Shown: positions 31,470 through 39,585, counted from the first letter of the stretch. The stretch is 42,894 nt of DNA from Novosphingobium sp. (GCA_020446505.1 JAGREN010000077.1:1-42894), one strand, 5' to 3'. The notes: generated from the letters alone by a model not told the origin. Translations and numbers: made by a program.

Positions 31470-31585
31470 CGCGATATCCTTCGGTCAGGTCAGATCGGGG
31501 GGTGAGGATGCAAGCGGCGCGGGTTGGGCCAGAGGCCCGCCTTGCCGTTCGATCCGCCCCCCGGGCGCCGGGGGCGCAAGCTGGT

Positions 31586-32464
31586 TCATTCTCCGCCTTG
31601 CTCGGCGGCGAGGTGCGCGACTTCCTTGTCGAGCTGTTCGATGCGTTTCTTGACGCCGATCTTCTCATCGAGTTCGAAAGCGCGGCGGAAGTGTGCGAGG
31701 GCGACTTCGTACAGCGCCCGCTTGGTGCCGGCGGGACCGTCCGCGTCGGCATCGAGCAGCAGGCCGCTGCGCTGGGTCATCAGGCCCAGCGCCTTGTGCG
31801 CCTTCGCCTTGACCGGATCGGGCATGTCATGGGTGCCGGCCAGGTCGACGATATAGCCCAGGATCGGCGGCGCGGTTTCGAAAGGGGCGAGTTTGTCAGC
31901 ATCGATCTTGTCGAGCTTTGCGGTGCCCATCAGCCTGAGCGCGGCCTCGGCGATTTCCTCGACGATCAGCGTCGGGGCCGTGCGGTCGAAGCGTTCGGGC
32001 AAAGGGAGGTCGTGGCGTAGCACGTACTCGATCATCGGCAGCGCGGCGCCATAATCGCCCACGTCGATCGCCCAGATCATGCAGTAGGCTAGGATGACAT
32101 CGTCGGGACCACTGTCCGCGGCAAGCACGCCATCCACCCATTCGCGGTAGGCTGGCAGCAGATCGTGCTTCAGCGCGATCTTGCGCTCGACCGACTGGAT
32201 CTCGGAAAGGCGGCGAAGGTCAACGCCAAGGCGTGCCTTCTGGAGTTCATACTCGCTGGCGCCCGGATTGCCGGGCTGGGGCGCTTCGGCAGCCGGAGCC
32301 TTTGCGGCGTCTTTCGCGTGCTGTTCGCCAAGGGCTCGGGCACGGCGCCGGCGGGCAAGCGAGACGTTGGGATTGTCAACCGAAGCGGCCGGCTTGACCG
32401 AAGCTTCAAGCGCGGTGGCGTTCATCCTGGCGGCGGCGGCACGGCGGCGGGTGGCAAGGCTCAA
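31586..32464 (-). CDS. M: Terminase small subunit/endonuclease gpM
   Basis: The 292-residue protein matches P2 gpM. Its core runs KIALKHDLLPAYREWVDGVL, then VILAYCMIWAIDVGDYGAAL and MIEYVLRHDLPLPERFDRT, with the C-terminal ALAHFRRAFELDEKIGVKKR. The first 75 residues are a long basic, Ala-rich extension. The opening codon at 32464 is TTG with GGAGA upstream; ATG 32425 is an alternative start. Confidence 0.9.
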   Translation of the reverse strand: MSLATRRRAAAARMNATALEASVKPAASVDNPNVSLARRRRARALGEQHAKDAAKAPAAEAPQPGNPGASEYELQKARLGVDLRRLSEIQSVERKIALKHDLLPAYREWVDGVLAADSGPDDVILAYCMIWAIDVGDYGAALPMIEYVLRHDLPLPERFDRTAPTLIVEEIAEAALRLMGTAKLDKIDADKLAPFETAPPILGYIVDLAGTHDMPDPVKAKAHKALGLMTQRSGLLLDADADGPAGTKRALYEVALAHFRRAFELDEKIGVKKRIEQLDKEVAHLAAEQGGE

Positions 32465-32579
32465 AGTCGGTCTCCGTTCGAATCAGGGGGAGGGGGTTCG
32501 GTGTGGCCCCCTCCGTGTCGTGGCTCCGGGCTGGCCGCACACACCTGCAGCGTCACCCATCAGCGCCGCTCCGCAGGTA

Positions 32580-33707
32580 TTACGGGGCCGCAGCGCGTGC
32601 CGGCGCCGGGCTCATGACGATGTTCTCGACCAGCGCGCACTGGCCATAGTCCTCGACCACATAGGCCTCGTTGACGCTTTCGTAGTTCGCGACCTGGTCC
32701 AGCTCGGGCTCCTCGCGCAGAGTGCGGCGGCGGGTTTCGTTCTGAACGTAGATCTTGAGGTTGGAGAGCTTGGTCACCAGCAGCGCGTTGGCCGGGAAGA
32801 ACGGCACCATGATCGCCTTCTTGCCGCCGACCATCTTGGGCAGCGTCAGGATACGGTCGCGCGCCTCGATCTCGGTCGCGGTGTCGGCTGCCTGGTTGAC
32901 GATGTTCTGGAACTTCTGATGCACCAGATCGCGGCCGAGGATCACGACGATATCGGTATCGTCGCGGTGCCATTCGTCCATCAGCTCCACGGCGTCATGT
33001 ACCAGGGCGTCGAGATTGACGTAGTCGGCATCGGCGGTGGTGGCGTTGTCGGCCACCGGATCGAACAGGTCGCCATCGGCAACGTAGATCGCCTTGACGC
33101 CGGGATTGTTCTCGCCGTCGTCATAGACGGTCAGATCGCCGTCATTGAGCACGCGGGCGGGTCCGAAGGTGCGGATCTTGTAGAGCCAGCCCTTGTTGAC
33201 GTCCTGGAGCAGCGGATAGGTATCGCGATCAGTCTCGACGGCCACGTCGACACCGTTCCACCCGATCATGATCCGGTCGCGGCCCTGCTGCTTCAGGATG
33301 ACGTCGCGGATCAGCTGCTGGAACTCCGGCCGATGGCGCCAGGCATCGATCTTCGCGTATTTGATCGCGGAATCGAAGTCCGTTTTCTCGCAGCGATACC
33401 GGCCCAGATCGAGGCTGTCGGTCGGATCGGTCGGCTCGCGCTTGTTGCCCGCGCCGGTGTTGGTGCGGCTCGCCAGCGGGCGGGTAACGTCGATGCCGAC
33501 CTTGTCGCCTTCCTGCTGGTCGACCGGGACAGTCTCGATCAGCGAGAGGAATTCGCTCGATTCGCGAATTTTCTCTTCGAGCTTTTGCTCGACGGCCGGG
33601 GCCACGGTGAACTGCTTTCCATCGGCTACGACCGAGGGATCGACGCCATTGATCAGCGCGAGCTGCGAGACGTAGGCGGTGAAGAGGAGGCGGGTGTCGT
33701 TGCGCAT
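32580..33707 (-). CDS. N: Major capsid protein gpN
   Basis: The 375-residue protein matches P2 gpN. TRLLFTAYVSQLALINGV, VEQKLEEKIRESSEFLSLIE, TVPVDQQEGDKVGIDV and RYRCEKTDFDSAIKYAKIDA are family blocks. PFFPANALLVTKLSNLKIYV and ERNESVNEAYVVEDY-like segments complete it (here YESVNEAYVVEDYGQCAL). It forms the HK97-fold shell after trimming by gpO. Confidence 0.95.
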   Translation of the reverse strand: MRNDTRLLFTAYVSQLALINGVDPSVVADGKQFTVAPAVEQKLEEKIRESSEFLSLIETVPVDQQEGDKVGIDVTRPLASRTNTGAGNKREPTDPTDSLDLGRYRCEKTDFDSAIKYAKIDAWRHRPEFQQLIRDVILKQQGRDRIMIGWNGVDVAVETDRDTYPLLQDVNKGWLYKIRTFGPARVLNDGDLTVYDDGENNPGVKAIYVADGDLFDPVADNATTADADYVNLDALVHDAVELMDEWHRDDTDIVVILGRDLVHQKFQNIVNQAADTATEIEARDRILTLPKMVGGKKAIMVPFFPANALLVTKLSNLKIYVQNETRRRTLREEPELDQVANYESVNEAYVVEDYGQCALVENIVMSPAPARAAAP

Positions 33708-33748
33708 CGGGTGGCGTCCTTAAGGGTGCTGGCGAATCGGGCGTGGGT

Positions 33749-34642
33749 TCAACAGTCGGTGGCGAACTGAGTAGCGCCACCGGATGCCGGCGGGCGCTGC
33801 TGCTGCGGATTGGCGTCGGTGGTCTCGATGGCGGTCAAGAGTTTCGCGACATCGGCCTTCACCGCGGCAAGGCCGGACGTGAACGCGGTGGACTGCGCTT
33901 CGATCCCCTTGGCCATGGCTTCCATGCCTTGTGCGATGGCGGCGAAGCGGGCGTCGTTGCCGCTGGCGAGTTGCTCTGTGGCGGGCGGCGTCTGGGCTGG
34001 CGCGGCAGGGGTAGCGGGCGGCTCGCTCGGCGTTGCGGTGAGGCCCTTGAAGAACTCCGCGGCGGCGGTGAAGAAGCCCTTTGCCTCGGTCGAAAGCACT
34101 GGATCGTCGCCCTGGGTTCCATCGGTCAGCTCGAAGCTGGTTTCGAGACCGAGCGAGAAGATGTTGCCTTCCGCCTGCGGCGTCGGGCCATGGCGCATCA
34201 GGCCGGGGTTCTTGACCGCAAAGGTCAGCATGTCGGTGCCGAGCGAGGCAGGGCTGTCAGTTACGGCCAGCCCCATCAGATAGGCCTTGCCGGTGGCGGC
34301 GAAGTTCGGATTGACTTCGATCGAGGTGTAGAGCTTCTGCTTGTCGCGGTTGATCGCGACCAGTTCGTCAGTGGGCTCGATCTCTGCGAAAAGCGCCAGC
34401 TTCTGCTGCTGCTTGCCGTCGAGATCGATCGCTACTTCCTCGGTGCGCAGCGCCAGGACGTCGCCATAGGCCTTGAACGGCTTGTCGGCAGACATCCCGC
34501 GGATATGTTCCATGTTCACGCGCGCGGCATAGGTCGAGCGGTTGTAGCTGGAGGCCATTTCGGTGAGCCAGCTGCGCTCGATTACCCGTCCATCGACGGT
34601 TGCGCCTTCGACGGCGACGCGGAAGAACTTAGTCTTTGACAT
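33749..34642 (-). CDS. O: Capsid scaffolding protein and serine protease gpO
   Basis: The 297-residue protein matches P2 gpO. The N-terminal protease has Asp17, His46 (NMEHIRG) and Ser107 (KLYTSIEV), in step with the P2 triad. GLAVTDSPASLGTDML follows. The C-terminal half is a Gln/Ala-rich helical scaffold. It cuts capsid proteins and itself during head maturation. A pair of alternative hairpins precedes the start, and the control dyad centre is 128 bp upstream. Confidence 0.95.
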   Translation of the reverse strand: MSKTKFFRVAVEGATVDGRVIERSWLTEMASSYNRSTYAARVNMEHIRGMSADKPFKAYGDVLALRTEEVAIDLDGKQQQKLALFAEIEPTDELVAINRDKQKLYTSIEVNPNFAATGKAYLMGLAVTDSPASLGTDMLTFAVKNPGLMRHGPTPQAEGNIFSLGLETSFELTDGTQGDDPVLSTEAKGFFTAAAEFFKGLTATPSEPPATPAAPAQTPPATEQLASGNDARFAAIAQGMEAMAKGIEAQSTAFTSGLAAVKADVAKLLTAIETTDANPQQQRPPASGGATQFATDC

Positions 34643-34669
34643 GGACGGGCTCGCTCTCGCTGATCGGGC

Positions 34670-34720
34670 GGCGGCCCGGCCCAGGGAGATCCAAACCGGG
34701 CCGCCATAAGGATGGCGGCA
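34670..34720 (-). promoter_or_regulatory. Two mutually exclusive hairpins in the gpO leader
   Basis: Hairpin one pairs 34670-34679 (GGCGGCCCGG) with 34697-34706 over a 17-nt loop. Hairpin two pairs 34701-34708 (GCCGCCAT) with 34713-34720 over AAGG. Bases 34701-34706 take part in both, so only one can form at a time. The segment lies 28 nt from the gpO start and could act on transcription or translation of the O-N-M group. Confidence 0.55.
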
Positions 34721-34757
34721 CAGGGCATCGGAAGGGGGCGACAGCGCAACGCGGGGC

Positions 34758-34782
34758 TGTTGTAGCGCGGCGCTCTACAACA
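34758..34782. promoter_or_regulatory. Ogr-like late control dyad, copy 3 (between O and P)
   Basis: TGTTGT-N13-ACAACA with 9-bp perfect arms (34757-34783), identical to copy 2. It lies between the divergent gpO and terminase genes. The centre is 59 bp from ATG 34829 of the terminase and 128 bp from the gpO ATG, so it could serve one or both directions. Confidence 0.78.
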
Positions 34783-34828
34783 GGTCGCAGCGCAGCGGCT
34801 TCGCATGGCGAGGGTAGCGTCCGCCGCG

Positions 34829-36802
34829 ATGACTGCCGCCATTCCCTTTAATGCACGCCGCCGCGCCAAGCACCTGTACTGGGCCGGTTATACGCTGGAA
34901 CAGGTGGCTGAAACGCTGGACCTTAATGCGGCGACCGTGCGTAGCTGGAAATCGCGCGACAGCTGGGACCAGGCCTCCTCGCTCGAACGCATGGAGGGCG
35001 TGACCGAGGCGCAATATTGCCTGCTGGTCCTGAAGGACAAAAAGACCGGCAGCGACTACAAGGAAATCGACCTGCTGGGCCGTCAGGCCGAGCGATTTGC
35101 CCGTGTGCGCCGTTACGAAGAGCCGGGCGGGCACGAGGGCGATCTCAATCCCAACATTGCCGCGCGCAATGCCGGTCCGCGCAAAAGGAAGCGCAAGAAC
35201 CACCTGGACGAAGAACAGCAGCGCCAGCTGATCGACGCCTTCGAGGAAGGCCTGTTCGGCTACCAGCTGGGCTGGCGCGGCGCGAAATCCGAGCTGGCGT
35301 GCTCTACCAGTCTCAAGAGCCGGTTCATCCTCAAGAGCCGCCAGATCGGCGCGACGTTCTATTTCGCGCGCGAGGCGCTGATCCGCGCGATCGAGACCGG
35401 CAACAACCAGATATTCATTTCGGCGAGCCGCGCCCAGGCCAATATCTTCCGCCAGTACATCGTGGCCTTCGTTGCCCAGGTCTGCGGTGTGAAGCTGGAA
35501 GGCGATCCGATCACGCTCGACCTCGACGGCGTGACCGGGCCGGAGGGTGAGCCGCCGAAGCTCTATTTCCTCGGCACGAACTATCGCACGGCACAGGGCT
35601 ATCACGGCGATGTCTACATCGACGAATGCTTCTGGATCTACGGGTTCGAGCAGCTCAACAAGGTCGCCTCGGCGATGGCGACGCACAAACGCTATCGCAA
35701 GACGTACTTCTCGACCCCGTCGACGCTGGCGCACGAAGCCTATGCAATGTGGAGCGGAGACCGCTTCAACCGGCGCCGGCCAAAGGACCAGCGCGTGGCG
35801 ATCGACATCAGCCACAAGGCGCTGCAGCGCGGGGCGGCCGGGCCGGACGGCATCTGGCGCCAGATCGTCACTATCGACGATGCCGAAGCCGGCGGCTGCG
35901 ACCTGTTCGACCGCAATGAGCTGGAGCTGGAATATTCGCCCGACGAATTTTCCAACCTGTTCCTGTGCGAATTCGTCGACGACAGCCAGTCGATGTTCCC
36001 GTTCGCGCTGATGCGCCGCGCCATGGTCGATTCCTGGATCACATGGAAAGCGGACTTCGATCCCTTTGCCCTTCGGCCTTTCGGCGACCGGCCGGTATGG
36101 ATCGGGTACGATCCCGCCGAGAGCGCGGCGGGGGACGATGCCGCGCTGGTGATCGTCGCGCCGCCCGAAAAGCCGGGCGGCAAGTTCCGAGTGCTCGAAA
36201 AGCACCGGCTCAAGGGGCTCGACTTCAAGGCGCAGGCCGACCGGATCATCGAGCAGCTCGATCGCTACAATGTCCAGTACATCGGCATCGACACAACAGG
36301 CGTGGGCAAGGCGGTGTGGGAAATCGTGGTCACCCGCTTCCCGCTCGCCAAGCGGCTCGACTATTCGGTGCCGCTCAAGACCCAGATGGTGCTCAAGGCG
36401 AAGAACGTCTTCAGCGAAGGCCGGATCGAGTTCGATGCCGGTTCCACCGATATTGCCGCCAGCTTCATGGCTATCCGCGCCGAACTGACCCCTTCACAGC
36501 GGCAGGTCACTTATGTGGCAAGCCGCGCCGGCGACACCGGCCATGCCGATCTCGCCTGGGCGATCATGCACGCGCTCCACAACGAACCGCTCGACCCGAC
36601 CCGGGCGGGCACCCGCAAGTCACGAGTAAGGATCTTCGGACATGGACAAGACGATACCGCCGGCCCCGGACGCGGGCGAGAGCGATCCCGCGACCGCAAT
36701 CGCCGCATCGCAGGGCGCCGCCCGCAATGGCGGCGCAGCCGCAATCGGCAGGGGGCGCGCGTTCCGCTTCGGCGACCCGGAGCCTATACTCGAACGGCGT
36801 GA
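34829..36802 (+). CDS. P: Terminase large subunit gpP
   Basis: This is the ATPase that drives DNA packaging. An N-terminal helix-turn-helix (AKHLYWAGYTLEQVAETL, AATVRSWKSRDSWD) is typical of gpP. The P-loop-like KSRQIGATFYFARE lies near residue 170 and Walker B VYIDECFWIY near 262. WIGYDPAESAAGDDAALVIV and YIGIDTTGVGKAV mark the nuclease part. I use ATG 34829, which fits the family start and the control-site spacing; an in-frame ATG at 34805 adds eight residues. The frame runs 161 nt into the portal gene, giving an Arg-rich tail of about 53 residues after the usual family end (RKSRVRIF). Confidence 0.93.
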   Translation: MTAAIPFNARRRAKHLYWAGYTLEQVAETLDLNAATVRSWKSRDSWDQASSLERMEGVTEAQYCLLVLKDKKTGSDYKEIDLLGRQAERFARVRRYEEPGGHEGDLNPNIAARNAGPRKRKRKNHLDEEQQRQLIDAFEEGLFGYQLGWRGAKSELACSTSLKSRFILKSRQIGATFYFAREALIRAIETGNNQIFISASRAQANIFRQYIVAFVAQVCGVKLEGDPITLDLDGVTGPEGEPPKLYFLGTNYRTAQGYHGDVYIDECFWIYGFEQLNKVASAMATHKRYRKTYFSTPSTLAHEAYAMWSGDRFNRRRPKDQRVAIDISHKALQRGAAGPDGIWRQIVTIDDAEAGGCDLFDRNELELEYSPDEFSNLFLCEFVDDSQSMFPFALMRRAMVDSWITWKADFDPFALRPFGDRPVWIGYDPAESAAGDDAALVIVAPPEKPGGKFRVLEKHRLKGLDFKAQADRIIEQLDRYNVQYIGIDTTGVGKAVWEIVVTRFPLAKRLDYSVPLKTQMVLKAKNVFSEGRIEFDAGSTDIAASFMAIRAELTPSQRQVTYVASRAGDTGHADLAWAIMHALHNEPLDPTRAGTRKSRVRIFGHGQDDTAGPGRGRERSRDRNRRIAGRRPQWRRSRNRQGARVPLRRPGAYTRTA

Positions 36803-37736
36803 CTTCCTTGGCTATGCCGAGGTGATGCAGAACGGGCGCTGGTACGAGCCGCCGATTCCGATGCATGGCCTCGCCCGCGCCTATGACATGAGCCCGCACC
36901 ACCGATCGGCACTTCTCTACAAGCGCAACCAGTTGCTCCGCTTCTTCAAACCGAGCCGCTGGCTGGACCGTCGCCAGTTCGGTGAATTCGTGCTCAACTT
37001 CCTCGGCATGGGCAATGGCTACCTCGAACGACGTGACAACCTGGCCGGACGGCCGATGCGGCTGCGCAACTCGCCGGCGATCCACACCCGGCGGGGCATG
37101 ACGGAAGGCCAGTTCTGGTGGGTGCCGGGGTGGAAGCAGGAAGTGGAATTCCGCGAGGGGACCGTGTTCCACCTGCTGGAAACGGACCTGCGGCAGGAGA
37201 TCTACGGCCTGCCCGAATGGACCAGTGCGCTGCAGTCCGGCCTCCTCAACCAGGAAGCGACGATCTTCCGCCGGAAATATTACCTCAACGGCAGCCACAT
37301 GGGTTACATCCTCTACATCAACGAGGCGACCTTCGAGGATGCCGACGCCGAAGCGCTGGAGGAAGCGCTCGACAAGTCGAAGGGGCCGGGCAATTTCCGC
37401 AACCTGCTGCTGCACCTGCCCAACGGCAAGGAAAAGGGCGTGCAGGTGATCCCGGTCGGCCAGGAGGCCGCGAAGGACGAATTCCTGGGCATCAAGAACA
37501 CGAGCCGCGACGACGTGCTGGCCGCGCACCGCGTGCCGCCGGTGCTGATCGGGGTGGTGCCGCAGGTGACCGGCGGCTTCGGCAAGCCGGGCGAGGCGGC
37601 GGACGTGTTCCACTTCGCCGAGATCGAGCCGCTGCAGCTGCGCATGCTGGAAATCAACGACTGGCTGGGCCTGGAGGCGGTGGCCTTCGATCCTTACGAA
37701 CGGCAGGCGATCGCCGGGGCTGCGGAGCCGAAGTGA
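36642..37736 (+). CDS. Q: Portal protein gpQ
   Basis: The 364-residue protein forms the portal ring. FRFGDPEPILERRDFLGYAE, then NGRWYEPPIPMHGLA, HHRSALLYKRNQLL, NFLGMGNGYLERR and GLPEWTSALQS are P2 gpQ hallmarks. HRVPPVLIGVVPQVTGGFGK leads to the C-terminal part. Start ATG 36642 has AAGGATC upstream and keeps the conserved N-terminus, so the long overlap with the terminase frame seems real. A strong hairpin follows the stop. Confidence 0.95.
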   Translation: MDKTIPPAPDAGESDPATAIAASQGAARNGGAAAIGRGRAFRFGDPEPILERRDFLGYAEVMQNGRWYEPPIPMHGLARAYDMSPHHRSALLYKRNQLLRFFKPSRWLDRRQFGEFVLNFLGMGNGYLERRDNLAGRPMRLRNSPAIHTRRGMTEGQFWWVPGWKQEVEFREGTVFHLLETDLRQEIYGLPEWTSALQSGLLNQEATIFRRKYYLNGSHMGYILYINEATFEDADAEALEEALDKSKGPGNFRNLLLHLPNGKEKGVQVIPVGQEAAKDEFLGIKNTSRDDVLAAHRVPPVLIGVVPQVTGGFGKPGEAADVFHFAEIEPLQLRMLEINDWLGLEAVAFDPYERQAIAGAAEPK

Positions 37737-37738
37737 CA

Positions 37739-37767
37739 CGCGGCCGGTGAGGTTATCACCGGCCGCG
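37739..37767. terminator. Strong hairpin after portal, between convergent genes
   Basis: A perfect 12-bp inverted repeat, CGCGGCCGGTGA / TCACCGGCCGCG, with a 5-nt loop starts 3 nt after the portal stop. It lacks a clear T-run. It lies between gpQ (rightward) and the tRNA-like gene (leftward) and could end or protect both transcripts. Confidence 0.65.
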
Positions 37768-37780
37768 CGGGCTTTCGCCG

Positions 37781-37854
37781 AATTCCTGGCGGGAGTCGAA
37801 CCCGCGCGCACTCCTTCGTTAGGGGAGCGCTCTATCCAGCTGAGCTACAGGACT
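37781..37854 (-). tRNA. tRNA-like gene, anticodon reads AAC (or degenerate Arg-ACG)
   Basis: A full cloverleaf can be drawn on the minus strand. The parts are acceptor AGTCCTG/CAGGAAT with one mismatch at 2-71, D-arm GCTC/GAGC in TAGCTCAGCTGGATAGAGC, and T-arm GCGGG TTCGACT CCCGC. The anticodon stem is CTCC/GGAG with a C31-A39 mismatch. The seven-base loop is CTAACGA, giving formal anticodon AAC (Val), rare in bacteria. One inserted A in an Arg-ACG loop (CTACGAA) would explain it, and the D-arm is Arg-like. CCA is not encoded. It may be active, or a decayed phage tRNA. Confidence 0.65.
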
Positions 37855-37902
37855 GTTGCCAAGGTGGGCGCGTCCATGGCGATTTCAAGTGCTAGCGGCC
37901 TA

Positions 37903-37927
37903 TGTTGTAGCAGCCCACACGACAACA
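37903..37927. promoter_or_regulatory. Ogr-like late control dyad, copy 4 (upstream of the tRNA-like gene)
   Basis: TGTTGT-N13-ACAACA with the same 13-bp spacing but weaker inner arms. Its centre (37915) is 61 bp from the 5' end of the tRNA-like gene, close to the 56-59 bp seen at the other copies. The rightward methylase gene starts 166 bp away, so the tRNA side fits better. Confidence 0.6.
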
Positions 37928-38080
37928 ACCGTACAGTGGTGATGCTCACCGCAAAGGCCGAGCGGGGTCGGGCGGGTTGCACCCCGCACCGACGACGAGA
38001 ACAAGCCTCGCCATGACCACATTGGCCGGAATGGCCACCCCGCACCCGTGCACCGGGCGGGGGCCTTGGAGCATGCTCTC

Positions 38081-38899
38081 GTGAACAATTCCTCAACGCG
38101 GGCGGTGAAGCCCGTTTCGCCGGCGGCCGGATATATCGGCGGTAAGCGCAATCTCGCCGGGCGGATCGTGCCGGTCATCGACCGCACGCAGCACCTGACC
38201 TATGCCGAACCGTTCGTCGGCATGGGTGGCATCTTTCTGCGCCGCACGCGGCAACCTCAGGCCGAGGTGATCAACGATATCAGTGGTGATGTCGCCAACT
38301 TCTTCCGGATACTGCAGCGGCACTATCGGGCCTTTATGGACGAACTCAAATGGCGGCCCGGCAGCAGGGCCGAATTTCAGCGGCTGATCAAGGTCGATCC
38401 CGCCACCCTGACGGATCTGGAGCGCGCGGCCCGGTTCCTCTATCTTCAGCGCATGACGTTCGGTGGCAAGGTTGCCGGCCGAACCTTCGGCGTGTCGCCT
38501 ACGCAAGGTGCTCGCTTCAATGTGCTGAAGCTTGCCGAGCAACTTGCCGAGATCCACGAGCGCCTGGCGAACGTCGTCATCGAGCAGCTGCCCTACACCG
38601 ATTTCATCCGGCGGTACGATCGGCCGGGCACGCTCTTCTATCTCGACCCGCCATATTGGGGGTGCGAGACCGATTATGGTCCGGACGTCTTCTCCCGTGA
38701 TGATTTCGATCAGCTGGCCGAGCAACTCGCCTCGATCGAGGGCAAGTTCCTGCTTTCGATTAACGACACGCCCGAGACACGCGCCTGCTTCGAACGGTTC
38801 GCGGCGCGGGGCGTCGAGACCACCTATTCGATCGCCGGGAACCAGAACGCCAAGCGCGCCGGTGAACTGCTGGTGTCGAACTTCCCGATCGGCGACTGA
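38081..38899 (+). CDS. Dam-type N6-adenine DNA methyltransferase (D12 class)
   Basis: The 272-residue protein should methylate adenine in DNA. GYIGGKRNLAGRI (residues 17-29) and YAEPFVGMGGIFLRR (about 41) form the SAM site. LYLDPPYWG (DPPY from residue 189) is the catalytic motif, and FLLSINDTPE follows. Motif I before DPPY is the alpha/D12 order. I chose GTG 38081 with GGAG 9 nt upstream; an upstream GTG at 38048 lacks such a site. It is a second phage methyltransferase, of a different class from that at 1760. Position: right arm, convergent with the next gene. Confidence 0.88.
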   Translation: MNNSSTRAVKPVSPAAGYIGGKRNLAGRIVPVIDRTQHLTYAEPFVGMGGIFLRRTRQPQAEVINDISGDVANFFRILQRHYRAFMDELKWRPGSRAEFQRLIKVDPATLTDLERAARFLYLQRMTFGGKVAGRTFGVSPTQGARFNVLKLAEQLAEIHERLANVVIEQLPYTDFIRRYDRPGTLFYLDPPYWGCETDYGPDVFSRDDFDQLAEQLASIEGKFLLSINDTPETRACFERFAARGVETTYSIAGNQNAKRAGELLVSNFPIGD

Positions 38900-38907
38900 C
38901 CGGGGCG

Positions 38908-38936
38908 GCGCTCCCGTCTGACACAGGCGGGGGCGC
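38908..38936. terminator. Hairpin between convergent genes
   Basis: A 9-bp stem GCGCTCCCG/CGGGGGCGC (one G-T pair) with an 11-nt loop starts 8 nt after the methylase stop and ends at the stop of the leftward gene at 38937. It has no T-run. It is placed to end transcripts from both sides. Confidence 0.5.
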
Positions 38937-39197
38937 TCATGCGTCGCGCATCGGTTCAAAGCGGCCTCTCCCGCTGAAGTAGAAGCGGTTCCATCCCTTG
39001 CATCCGGGCTCGATCCGGCAACGCGTCCGCTTGTTCCACAAATCGTAGTCCATGCCTTTCACCTGGGCCAGCGCGTCCAGGTCGATGTCGCGGAAGCGAG
39101 CGCAAGTGTCGCACATCGCGCGCACTGGTACTTGCCTGTCGATCAGCCCGGCGAGGCTGTGCGTGAACCCGGGCCGTAAAGGCGTGCGCTTGCCCAC
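38937..39197 (-). CDS. Small four-Cys protein, 86 aa, probable GTG start
   Basis: The C-terminal 60 residues contain MCDTCARFRDIDLDALAQ, then DYDLWNKRTRCRIEPGCKGW, a CXXC plus CX5C zinc-type pattern. I recall the same pattern in small hypothetical proteins of sphingomonad phages. Start choice is uncertain: GTG 39197 keeps the conserved-looking LAGLIDRQVPVRA segment, while ATG 39116 gives only 59 residues. It follows the gene at 39199 almost directly, so the two form a pair. Confidence 0.6.
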   Translation of the reverse strand: MGKRTPLRPGFTHSLAGLIDRQVPVRAMCDTCARFRDIDLDALAQVKGMDYDLWNKRTRCRIEPGCKGWNRFYFSGRGRFEPMRDA

Positions 39198-39198
39198 C

Positions 39199-39417
39199 TC
39201 AGCCGCGCCATCCGATCGTGACGGTTTTCGCTCGGGGCCGAACGCGCTCACCGACTTCGATCCTGGTGAGCGGGCCGAGGCCAGCCATTCCGTAATCATC
39301 CTCAAAGGCAAGGCCGTGGTGAAGTGCAGCACGCCAGATCGACGCTTCGTCAGGCATCCAGTGTGTGTAGCGCTTCCGGCCACACCAGAGGCGGTAGAAT
39401 CGCTGAGGAGGTGCCAT
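39199..39417 (-). CDS. Small hypothetical protein, 72 aa
   Basis: It starts MAPPQRFYRLWCGRKRYTHW and continues with DEASIWRAALHHGLAFED, ending GERVRPRAKTVTIGW. It is compact with a mixed beta/alpha look and no Cys pair or membrane segment. It is followed within 2 nt by the four-Cys gene. The Shine-Dalgarno is weak. The reading frame is open further upstream, but that stretch is low-complexity and is left out. Confidence 0.6.
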   Translation of the reverse strand: MAPPQRFYRLWCGRKRYTHWMPDEASIWRAALHHGLAFEDDYGMAGLGPLTRIEVGERVRPRAKTVTIGWRG

Positions 39418-39585
39418 GCCCGCCAAATAGAACAAAAAGTGAACATCAGCAAGCCAAGCCGACCCAGACGCGGGGGCAGGGTCGCGACCCCCGCGCGCCG
39501 CGCTTGCCCCCGCGCCTCGCCTGCCCGCTTTTTGGATTACGATTGATGCAGTCGATCTCCGTGCGCTGCGGCGGGACATGGTTGG

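Noticed and set aside
32181-33770. Rightward frame of 529 codons opposite gpM and gpN
   Set aside because: It is a shadow of the terminase small subunit and capsid genes, with composition-driven openness only.
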